In this document: positions 1 to 8,509 of the stretch, piece by piece | Layout: every line of letters starts with the position of its first letter | Numbering within the stretch: the first letter of the stretch is position 1 | Source: Parasitella parasitica | Taxonomy: Eukaryota; Mucoromycota; Mucoromycetes; Mucorales; Mucoraceae | NCBI GenBank assembly: GCA_025201805.1 | Contig: MU619361.1 | Location: 61,990-94,516 of the forward strand | Length of the DNA: 32,527 nucleotides | Reading direction: 5' to 3' | Translations under genes and position numbers: made by a program | Notes under the pieces: model-generated | What the model was told of the DNA's origin: nothing | Database searches by the model: none | The model's input: only the letters and a program-made list of their open reading frames with translations

Positions 1-51
1 AATTATATTAGTACGTTTGTATTACTCATCTAGATATCCAAGATTACATAC

Positions 52-423
52 CTCCCAATCAAGGATTACGGGTGCGTAAGCATTGAATGTTGACTGAGTC
101 TTGTCGATGAATAGCCAATGCAATGCACGACCAACATCATTTTCTTCACTCAGGTCGAGTAGTTGTCCCGATGTCGACTCTTTTAACTTTTTAGCTGTGG
201 CAAAGGTCCGAGGACGGAAACGTAAAGATTCGTTGGATTCATCAGCTACGACCATTGAAGATGTGGATGCTTCTTCTGGCATGACCTGAACGACCTTTTT
301 GGGGCGGCCACGACCCCTAGGAGCTGGCTGAACTGGCTGATCTGACATTTGGTCTTCCTCTTCATTATCAATAGCAATAAGGCGTCTTTTGCGACCATTA
401 AAAGCGGATGATATAGATGACAT
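52..423 (-). CDS. AT-hook protein, first exon (partial, runs off left edge)
   Basis: The 124 codons visible start at the ATG at 423. Residues about 34-44 are a classic AT-hook (PRGRGRPKK), which binds the minor groove of AT-rich DNA, preceded by basic KRRR and an acidic EEED stretch. The exon ends at a consensus GTATGT donor (51 downwards), and a perfect TACTAAT branch site lies at 13-7, so the acceptor should be just outside the window. If unspliced, the frame would stop at 22. The last ~30 residues (…TQSTFNAYAPVILDWE) recall the start of the N-terminal helical domain of Ndc10/Crypton-like tyrosine-recombinase-derived proteins, but that is a weak impression from a short stretch. The gene is tandem with and downstream of PacC. 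Function is otherwise not recognised. Confidence 0.6.
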
Positions 424-853
424 GTTATTAATAGGATTAAAAGTGAAAATAGTAGTGGTTGATATGTATTGTTTTTTAATAGAATAAATCGAAAATGTGA
501 AGGTTTATACATGATTTCTAATTTCAGGGCTCTAATAATAACGAGATTTCGTGGCAAGTCAGGATTTAATTTTACTGTCTCAAATGCAGGGAAATATTTA
601 GTATCTTTCACTCGAATATTAGTACAATATCATTCATTCATTTACCTTTTAAATTTGGATGGTTTTTGAATTTTTTGAATTTTTTCATTGGTTGAAAAAA
701 AAATATAATTTCCAAATTTTATGTTAACAATGCAATATATTGTTGAATGCTCTTCATTAGATCATTAGCCAATCTACTAGTACAATTTATTTTATTATGT
801 ATAAAATGGATGGATAGCAGCATAATTTACCAGCGTCACACAAAGCAGCTCAA
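424..853. other. Intergenic between PacC 3' end and AT-hook gene start
   Basis: AT-rich spacer of about 430 bp. It must hold the PacC 3' UTR and the AT-hook gene promoter. I see poly-T/poly-A tracts around 665-710 but no clear TATA box or RNA gene. Confidence 0.5.
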
Positions 854-2774
854 TCAAGCATATCGTGAAACTGCTTTCCAGAGCTGATCTACCAAGTATG
901 CATGTCGTTTACGCATTGTCTCTTCATTTTCGATTTGCAAGTTTTTGATAAGTCCAACTAGATCCGCATAGGGTGATTTAGATTCTTCAGTATCGTCATA
1001 TTGGATAGTACGAGCAAACGGGATGCTATGATTTGATGCACTGTCATCATGATTATCATCCGAACTGGGTTCATCTGATTGATCTTTGTCTTCTTCCTCC
1101 TCCTCATCTACTTGTTGATCTTCATTTTCTTGTTTATAATTTTGACTAGTTTTTGATGATGAAAACACATTCATCATGTGCATTAATTCCTTCTTTTTAT
1201 CGAAAGAAACAGCCGAAGATTTGTCATAAACTGGCGTTAACGAGGGAGCTTCAGCAAAACTTGTTTCAAAAATTCTGTTGGGTTCATTGGAATACTTGGG
1301 AGTGTTTGCAGCAGGTGATGAAAAATCAATGGCATCGGATGGCTTGGTACATGGTGTTGGTGAAGAAGACAAAGTGGAAGACGAGGTAGCTGAAGCAGAA
1401 GAAAATGCACTTGCATTGAAAGCTGGTGAATGAATATAACAAGGAGACCAAAACTTCGATGCGGTCGCTACTGTTGCTTTTGCTGTCGCTGAAGGAATAG
1501 GAGTAGTAGAGGTGTGTGCAACAGATGATTCACTGGGTGTTAGACTCTGATGCTGGTAAGAAGCTGGACTGATATCGTTGCTATTGACGATGGGCGAAGA
1601 GAAACTCCATACATCAGGACCATTAAATTTTGGATATAAATCATAGTCATCAGTAGATAATAAATCAATAGGCTCTTTTGTTGTTGATGACGAAGGGATT
1701 GTGATATCAGGATAGATGCTTTCATCGGTTTGAATGTTGGCCGATAGTTGCTCAAGCCAATTTTGCAATGCAGGTAGAGCCTCAGGTTCGCAAGGCAATG
1801 TCCAGTTGATATTTTGCTGGTGTTGATATCGCAATGCAGGACCAATTGAGTTGAGTTTATCCATCATTTCTATGTATTAAGGATTTCTGGGTTTAAGCAT
1901 GCCAAGACTTTCTTTTCAACTTTTTTTCGCTTTCTGAATACCTTCATCGTATGCTGGCAAGGATTGGTTTTGTAATACATCCTCAATAAAATCCTGGAGG
2001 GGATCTTGATGTTGTAGGTAATTGCTGTACTCGTTCGTTTGCTTGGATTGAGAAGATACGCTTTGATAACTAGAGCTGTATAAAGATAAATCTGAGGATG
2101 ATATCTCTAAAGTATCTGATAATAAATCGTCAACAAGTGCTTGTATAGTCCGCGCTATGAATGTACCTTTTTGCGGTGAAGCGTATGCTGTTTGTTGCTG
2201 GTCATTGCTATGTTTAGTTTTGGCCTTTCTACGTCTGCGTACTGCTTTGTATCCAGGTTGGTTGCTTAGCAATGATGCTAAAACGTAAACAAAAAGGGGT
2301 TGACCTTCTGATCTGATAAGGTTTGTTGTGTAATTCGTTTACCTTGATGTTCTACTGTATGGATTTTCTCATGTTTCTTCAAGTCTTGAGGTCTCTTGAA
2401 ACCTTTACTGCAGAGCTATATACACAATGTATTATGTCATGTTATTCAATTATAATGCGTTCTTCAAAACAATCGTAATCTTACGGGGCATTGGTGTGCT
2501 ATACAACGAAGCGTGTTAGTGCTATGTCTGCGTTATTCTTCTTAATTAATTTCTTACGTTTCAATGGTAGATGCACTCTTAAATGGCTGGCTAAATGATC
2601 TCTCTTTGCAGCCACAATGCCACAATTATTCCATTGACACTGCAAGCATAAATTATTTGTTGCTTTTCTTCCTACATGATCATCTGAAAGATGATTAAAC
2701 AAATCTTCTGGATTATTAAATTTTCTTTCGCAAGATGTCCATTGACAAGAAAACTTGCTTGTCTTATCCATCAT
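854..2774 (-). CDS. RIM101: PacC/Rim101 pH-responsive zinc-finger transcription factor
   Basis: Five exons on the minus strand: 2774-2558, 2498-2485, 2415-2343, 2277-1942 and 1869-854 (1,656 nt, 551 aa). Three C2H2 fingers have the PacC arrangement. Finger 1 is CQWTSC…HLSDDH, finger 2 is CQWNNC…HLRVH, and finger 3 is CPLCSKGF…HEKIH, followed by a basic RRRRKAK nuclear-localisation stretch. The long Ser/Thr-rich and acidic tail contains a YPDI (about residue 266), a match to the YPx[LI] motif through which PalA/Rim20 binds PacC in the ambient-pH pathway. In known fungi the full-length protein is cut by proteolysis and the product acts in the nucleus. I chose the ATG at 2774 over the in-frame ATG at 2816 because a TATA box lies at about 2834-2841, too close to 2816. 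The 14-nt second exon carries the first Cys of finger 3. The C-terminal half outside the fingers is poorly conserved, so the last intron (1870-1941, donor GTATTC) is the least certain. Confidence 0.9.
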
Positions 2775-2833
2775 ATAATAATGCAAGCCGAAAAGAAAAG
2801 AGAAAAAAAAATTCATGTGCTAAGCTTTTTTTT

Positions 2834-2841
2834 TTATATAA
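2834..2841 (-). promoter_or_regulatory. Probable TATA box of PacC
   Basis: TATATAA-type sequence on the minus strand, about 60 bp before the chosen start (2774). It lies in the short 180-bp gap between the PIP5K stop and PacC. This is a pattern match only. Confidence 0.4.
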
Positions 2842-2953
2842 ATAATTTTGGAAGCGCCAATTGTCTTGTGTTGCAATCTATTTGTTTGTCTTGGGTTGTT
2901 CGACTTATGCATAAACATAGCGTATCCATTTGTATGAAAAATGACATTTTTGT

Positions 2954-5078
2954 CTATTCTTGCTTTTTGCTATTGTTGGTAACTGTATTTTCAATGAATT
3001 TTATGAACCTTTGGCCATATAAATCTGGTTTAATCGCAGAAATGGTAGTCTAAGCAAGAAAATTTAGCATTTACTTGGTATTTCTTGATTATTTTTTTTT
3101 TACCTTGTTTTGAGTAAAACTTTTTATAAAATGTTCGCCTTTTTTGACATAGTTATAAGGAGTTAATATGTCGATTACGCCTAGAAAATAAAGCTTGTCT
3201 GTGGTTTGATTATTTTCATTTGTTGATTTGAATCCACCATCTTCCGAGTAAAATACGCAATATTTCCTTTCATCAGAGGGTGTTTCTGGCAGCTGGGATG
3301 AATCTAACTGAACGGGATTTGCATGAAGAATTGCTTTTCTGACAATATCTGCTTTGCTTTCTCGTCTGCCATTTCGCGTTGATAAAGACCTATCTAGGCT
3401 CTTTGTGTGAGGCTATATTGATTGGCTTAGTGAGATGATGGAGACGTTCAGTTTTACTGCTCTATTACCGTTACAAAGTGGAGATGAGTGTCTCGAATCC
3501 CCTCTGTATTTCCTCTCTTACTATCATGTATGCCAATCAATAAACTATAATCCATGATGTTCAGCGCTGATAGTAAAGCAACATCTTTGTGCAATTGAGA
3601 GAGAAATATGTTTTTTTTGGTCGATCCAAATTCTAGCCTTTTGTTTTTTTCAACCCAATTCAAATCTTTGAGAACAGCATGTGGATTCTTTTGTATTTCC
3701 TCTTCAGTTGTCACTCGCCCAAATGTTGACCCCTTCAAATCGTACGTTTCATGTACATCTTTGTTGCTGGGAAAGACATTTCCCATCACTACGAAATGGA
3801 TCTTTCGTCCATGCGGTAACTTGATGCGATGTAATCCATAAAAACGGCAGAGTAGAGTGTTGGCGTTTTCGCAGACATGCTATATAAAATTCAGGTATAA
3901 GCTTAGATTGCAGAAAATTTGATTTGGGATAGCAGCATAGGCTCTTCCCCTTGAAACAACTAATTACCTCGTAATACTGCTTCAATATTTTGCGCATAAA
4001 TTTGTGCTCTGAATGATGAATCGTCTTGATAATAAATCGGTAGTCTCTCGAATAGTAAAAGAAGCTGCCACTTTTGCCAGGAGAGCCTAGCTCTGACAAG
4101 ATGTACTTGTTTGTCAGAGACATCTGTATAACCGCGCATCAGCACCATTTTTCACAATATATTCTCGACAACATTTTACCATATAATCAGCAGGATCAAC
4201 ATGAAATTTTTCTCGAAGATATCGAAATACCCAAGGAGAATAATCTTTGAATTTAAAATCGTACTTGACGCCGGGCGTTAACTCATTTCCAGTTCTATAT
4301 TGCGACTATTTAGCCCACATCAAGCGCTACCGATAAGCAAAACTAAATCTTACACATCAAACACTAATTTATGTGCTGCGGAAAAGTCATCATGGACTAA
4401 ATCTTTACGAATTTTGGCAGACACTCGACCGACCTAAAGTAGAGTGTATCAGTCATGTGCTTGTGATGTCTTGAGGAGGTATTTCTTACTGCAATTCGAA
4501 TGCCTGTCAACATGTCGTACCTGATATAAGGAAAACAAGTCAAAAAAACACATCCAAATTTATATATACAGTAGATGCACAAAAATCTCATACATCAAAT
4601 GGTAGTTACGATGTCCTTCTGATACACGAGTGCCAATCACTACACGATCTTCATCTTCATCATTGCCATATTCGCTATCATCTCCTAAATCGGTGCTTAG
4701 TAGTCTTTTAGATATTCGACGAGCTTGTCTTCTGGCTTTGATCTCTGTTTCCAATGCCACTTGCTCATCGGCATTCAATGTTCCTAAATCGGGGATTGTT
4801 GTACGACGTCGTCCTTGCAGCTGCTGTTGATGTCGTCGATAATGGGTATCCGAGATGATCGACGACCTTCGATCATTTGCAAGTGGTAAAGGGCTCGATT
4901 GAATGTATTCTAATGGGTATAATATAGGCGAAATTGGCACTGATTTCCTTCTGTTGGGCCACGGCCTAGTTGTTGTCTCTTGGTCCAATGGCCCAATATC
5001 GTTGTTTGTGTTGGCAACATCTAATTTAATGTCGTCGGAGAGTTGTGTTTGGCTATGTATTGTTGTCGACATCTCCAT
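2954..5078 (-). CDS. MSS4: Phosphatidylinositol-4-phosphate 5-kinase
   Basis: Eight exons: 5078-4594, 4520-4490, 4433-4354, 4294-4180, 4123-3968, 3879-3469, 3412-3104 and 3049-2954 (1,683 nt, 560 aa). It makes PI(4,5)P2 from PI4P at the plasma membrane. The kinase core is complete: [13 protein letters not shown] entry (~155-170), glycine-rich [10 protein letters not shown] (~250-259), DLKGSTFGR with the ATP-binding Lys (~336-344), [11 protein letters not shown] (~397-407) and VIDILTPYN (~505-513). These are followed by the activation loop with the KK pair and following Glu (YVKKGEH) expected of type I enzymes using PI4P. The N-terminal ~150 residues are low-complexity, Arg/Ser-rich and acidic ([12 protein letters not shown]), as in fungal Mss4/Its3. 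At 560 aa it is shorter than yeast Mss4, through a shorter N-terminus. The exon 3/4 junction was placed at 4354/4294 because it restores FDVTGNELTP. A second ATG two codons in (5072) is possible. The transposon ends 198 bp upstream. Confidence 0.93.
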
Positions 5079-5276
5079 TTAAAGCAAATACTGCTAAAAT
5101 GGTGTTTTAGGAGAAAGAAAAGAGTGGAAGAAAGAGAAAGAAAAGGAGTTGTTTATAATGAACAGATAGCAGCTTATACAAAATATACAACAACTTGAGA
5201 TGAAATCTCTCGGTGACTATTAATAAAATTCATTGTATTCTCTATTTAGACATGTAGACCGAAAATGGATCTGCTA
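5079..5276 (-). promoter_or_regulatory. PIP5K promoter remnant next to the transposon
   Basis: 198 bp between the PIP5K start and the transposon end. On the minus strand it shows a TTATAAA box at about 5152-5158 followed by a CT-rich tract (5105-5150), a common fungal core-promoter layout. Anything further upstream is now displaced by the inserted element. Confidence 0.45.
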
Positions 5277-5470
5277 CAGCTGAAGAAAATAGGTTGGGCC
5301 ACACAAAAAACATTTTGGGCCATGTCAAAAAAAACTGGTCCACCAATTTTGATTCAAGACACTAATATTGAAAGTGGGACAACCAAGGAAATTTGGGACA
5401 CTTCTTTGAAAATGGGTCACTTTTTTCAAAGTGGGGCATTCAATTAAAAGTGAAGATTTAATAGTTTTAT
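5277..5470 (+). repeat. Left inverted terminal repeat (194 bp, ~8 units of ~19 bp)
   Basis: Matches the reverse complement of 10354-10592. After the 17-bp tip it is made of degenerate units of about 19 bp with the form TGGGNCACTTNNTTGAAAN, about eight in tandem. The innermost shared block is GAAGATTTAATAGTTTTAT. The open frame across it (5265-5447) is not a gene. Confidence 0.9.
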
Positions 5471-5553
5471 ACAGTGTTTTCCTTTCATTTTCAGACTTTT
5501 TGAAATTTTTTTCGGACTTTTAGATTTTAAATTCAGACACAAATTTTTATTTT

Positions 5554-6070
5554 TCAGACTAACAAAAGTTGCTTTTCAGATTTTGCGATTGAAAAAATCA
5601 GACTTTTATTATGCCCATATTCAGATTCTTTACAAATATATTTGGACTTAACATAGCAAAAGTTCTTTTGATAAACATCTATCCCAAAATGTTTTGAATG
5701 TTTAATCCAACTTTGACAATCTTCAGCAGTAACAGTAGCGCATGCAGCAGCAATTCTGGGTGTAAGCTGATCTACCTTACTCAATTGATGTCTTTTAGTA
5801 TTTTTCTTGACTTTTGCTCAACACTCTTCAACAGGATTAAGAAATGGTGAGTAAGGTGGTGGAAAAAGAGGCTTATAACCACGTTTGTTAATTGCTTCTA
5901 TAACAAAATCAGAGTGATGAATCCTGCAATTGTCCATCACAATGAAAACTCCTTTTTTGTTCTGTCTATCTAAAATGTCCATAGTTGCTTCAATAAATTT
6001 CACAACATGACAGGCTGTTTTACCTTTTTTCACCTTTGGCTTGGAATCTTCTTCTGTGTTCGCTTTTCTT
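5554..6070 (-). pseudogene. Tc1-like DDE transposase, C-terminal fragment
   Basis: Reading on the minus strand from about 6070: a basic RKRKRK stretch, then KGKTACHVVKFIEATMDILD, then VMDNCRIHH (second catalytic Asp) and PPYSPFLNPVEEC (catalytic Glu), with 34 residues between Asp and Glu. This is the DDE_3 domain of Tc1/mariner transposases. A TGA at 5818-5820 replaces the Trp that follows NPVEEC, which the inverted copy at 6082-6318 still has. Downstream the frame runs on (KVKKN…CKES) to a stop at 5554. The N-terminal DNA-binding part and first Asp are missing. It lies directly inside the left terminal repeat, the normal place for the 3' end of a transposase gene. Confidence 0.8.
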
Positions 6071-6075
6071 TTTCT

Positions 6076-6379
6076 TTTTCTACCACCTTACTCGCCATTT
6101 CTTAATCCTGTTGAAGAGTGTTGGGCAAAAGTCAAGAAAAATACTAGAAGACATCAATTGAGTAAGGTAGATCAGCTTACACCCAGAATTGCTGCTGCAT
6201 GCGCTACTGTTACTGCTGAAGATTGTCAAAGTTGGATTAAACATTCAAAACATTTTGGGATAGATGTTTATCAAAAGAACTTTTGCAATTTTAAGTCCAA
6301 ATATATTTGTAAAGAATCCCTATCAAAAAGCCGCCGTTTTTTTAAAGTCAGAAATGATTTTTTAGATGATTATCTGTAG
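6076..6379 (+). pseudogene. Second fragment of the same DDE transposase, inverted
   Basis: Plus-strand copy of the transposase tail. It begins abruptly at PPYSPFLNPVEECWAKVKKN, lacks the catalytic Asp region, and ends at a stop at 6377-6379. Positions 6082-6318 match the reverse complement of 5624-5860 with about five differences in 237 bp. Here the Trp codon after NPVEEC is intact. Homology stops in the CKES region, after which the two copies end differently. Confidence 0.8.
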
Positions 6380-6500
6380 AAAGCTCATCATTCTTATGGG
6401 TTTGTACTAATAAACAGATCACAAAAACTTGATAATAGCTTCTTGGTGTTATATAATACTATTATTCATAAAAAAACTGGAAAAAACTAAAAAATTGGGA

Positions 6501-7548
6501 TCAATAGCAAGTGTTTCCACCCTTTGCATCAATTACAGCCTCACACCTTCTAGGCATGGATCTGATCAGTTTGTCAAAGGCATCCATATCAATCTTGACC
6601 CATTCTGACTCAAGATATTTTCTGAGGTCTTTTGGGTTATTGATTAAGTGCCTTTTGACCATAGCCCAGACATGTTCGATAGGATTAAGGTCTGAGCTGT
6701 TGGCGGGCCAGAAATCGAACCCCTTAATCATGGCTCTTTTTTTTCCACCATGTTGTGTACGTCCCTGTATGAAGGGTCGCATTGTCTTCCATAAATATGT
6801 GTTCGTAAGTAGGATTGTCAGGCTTAAGTTTTTGAAGCCAGGAAACAAAATTCTCAGACAAGCAGTTTACATAGACATCTTGATCGACTGTGCCGTCCAA
6901 GAAGACGAGAGGACCTAGTCTACCTGCCACAAAACAGCTCCAAACCATTACAGATCCGCCGCCGAACTTCTTAACAGGTACTATATTATCAGGATTGTAC
7001 TTTTCGTTAACGAGTCTGATAACTCGTAAGTTACCATCATTTCATGCTACTCGATATCTCGACTCATCTAACCAAATTACTTGCTTCCATTGTTCGAAAG
7101 TCCCATTTTTCTTATTTTCCGCCCAAAGCAAGCGGTTTTCGATCTGAGATTCACTCAGAGCTGGCTTACGAGCTGGTACACGAGAATGAAGGCCCATACT
7201 ATCAAGAGCCTTCATCATTGTATTGCGAGAAACATCAATACTTACCGAGTGAAGATTTGATAGATGGTGCGTCAAAGGCTTAAAGGGCTGAGCTTTAACG
7301 CTACGGCTCAAGAACCTATTATTCCGCTCAGACATAGCTGGAGGACGGCCAGTTCGTTTGCTCTCATACAGTGTAGTGCCGTTAGTGTTGTATCGAGTCA
7401 TAGCGTCTCTAATGGTGCTAATTTGAATCTCGGAAATTTCGGAGATTTTTAGAGGATGATTGATGTCTGCTTTTAACATGCCTGCGATCATCCCTAAATC
7501 ATAATCAGTAAGCTGTTTTCTTTTATTTTGAGTATTTGAGCTAGACAT
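6501..7548 (-). pseudogene. Tc1-type transposase, nearly full length, two lesions
   Basis: ATG at 7548, final stop at 6501-6503, about 349 codons, the usual size for Tc1. Order seen: helix-turn-helix (LTDYDLGMIAGML…), GRPP linker, second helix-turn-helix, WLDESRY (first catalytic Asp), FMEDNATLHT (second Asp) and SSDLNPIEHVW (Glu), 35 residues apart once the frame is followed. Two lesions break it. One is an in-frame TGA at 7042-7044 just after DESRYRVA. The other is an apparent extra A in an 8-base homopolymer (6737-6744), which shifts frame between TTWWKK and the FDFWPANSSD motif. It differs in sequence from the fragment pair at 5554-6379, so it represents another Tc1 lineage. The flanks show no obvious matching inverted termini. 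Confidence 0.85.
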
Positions 7549-7673
7549 GGCGTTTATTTTGATATTTGGAAGTTAAAAAATAAGATATCTGAAAGGGACA
7601 GGAGCAGTTTATGAGAATGAAGGATAGAAAAACGGTGACTTTTTGATAGGGGGTTTATGTATGAATACACAAC

Positions 7674-7866
7674 CACACATTTCATTCGTGCATACGACTA
7701 ACAGGCTCCATTGCTCCATTAATCATATACACAAAGTTTGCTATAATAGTAAAGTGATCTTTAATGAGGTGTCACTCAACAATAAAAGACCGTTCCTGTC
7801 CTCTACTAAGATTACTTCATAAAGAAGTAAACCTCAGACCGCCATGTCTGGAACAGCCAATGTGTG
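7674..7866. repeat. 193-bp direct repeat, copy 1
   Basis: Nearly identical to 7938-8130 (about five differences by eye), spaced 264 bp start to start. It contains three short hairpins: GTGAT/GTCAC (7754-7775), TTACTTC/GAAGTAA with a 5-nt loop (7812-7830) and CAGAC/GTCTG (7835-7850). No coding potential is seen. It could be terminal repeats of a small inserted element, a duplication, or a structured RNA unit. Confidence 0.9.
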
Positions 7867-7937
7867 TTGAAATAAACACGAAGAGCAAATACCCATAAAC
7901 ACTAAGTATATTGATGTGTACAATATATTTTAGCCTA

Positions 7938-8130
7938 CACACATTTCATTCGTGCATACGACTAACAGGCTCCATTGCTCCATTAATCATATACACAAAG
8001 TTTGCTATCATAGTAAAGTGATCTTTAATGAGGTATCACCCAACAATAAAAGACCGTTCCTGTCCTCTACTAAGATTACTTCATAAAGAAGTAAACCTCA
8101 GACCGCCATGTCTGGAATAGCCAATGTATG
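7938..8130. repeat. 193-bp direct repeat, copy 2
   Basis: Second copy of the repeat at 7674-7866, same orientation, separated by 71 bp. The stem GTGAT/GTCAC of copy 1 becomes GTGAT/ATCAC, so a U·G pair becomes U-A and pairing is kept. The other two hairpins are unchanged. Confidence 0.9.
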
Positions 8131-8509
8131 ATATAATGATGGTGTTATCTATGGAATAAACAATTGAAAAATATACTGAGTGAAAAAATATGTTAGTTTT
8201 TTTAAATAAAAAATGGAGCAATAGACTTAGTATACTTATCAGCTAATAAAAACAAATTTTTGAATACAGTATTTGTATTGTATAACTATTTGTATGATAT
8301 ATACTATAGGAAAGTGTCTAAGTTTGAACTAGGAAAAAGAAAGTTACAAGGGTTGAGTAAAAAATAAAAATAAAAATACTACGTACATTCCTAGGAATCC
8401 CGCGCCTACTTCGACGTCACAATTTTATTTTTGGAGAGTGTTCTTGGAGCACCCGCAGTATTATCCTAATTTTTGGCATCAACAAAATTTTTCCACCTCT
8501 CTTCACAAA
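8131..8509 (+). promoter_or_regulatory. Presumed upstream region of the cargo gene
   Basis: 379 bp, AT-rich, between the direct repeats and the cargo-gene ATG. An AT-rich TATGATATATACTATAGG stretch (8292-8309) is TATA-like. No ORF of note. The start ATG at 8510 sits in CACAAAATGAC, a good fungal context. Confidence 0.35.

Noticed and set aside
2774..2816. In-frame upstream ATG for PacC (adds 14 residues)
   Set aside because: The TATA-like box at about 2834 would leave almost no leader. The added residues are hydrophobic and unlike PacC N-termini.
5265..5447. 60-codon open frame in the left terminal repeat
   Set aside because: It lies inside the repeat array of ~19-bp units. Open reading is a by-product of the periodic sequence.
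5624..6318. A complete foldback (FB-type) element formed by the two transposase fragments
   Set aside because: The inverted arms are coding fragments of one transposase, not terminal repeats. The true element ends are at 5277 and 10592 with TA flanks.
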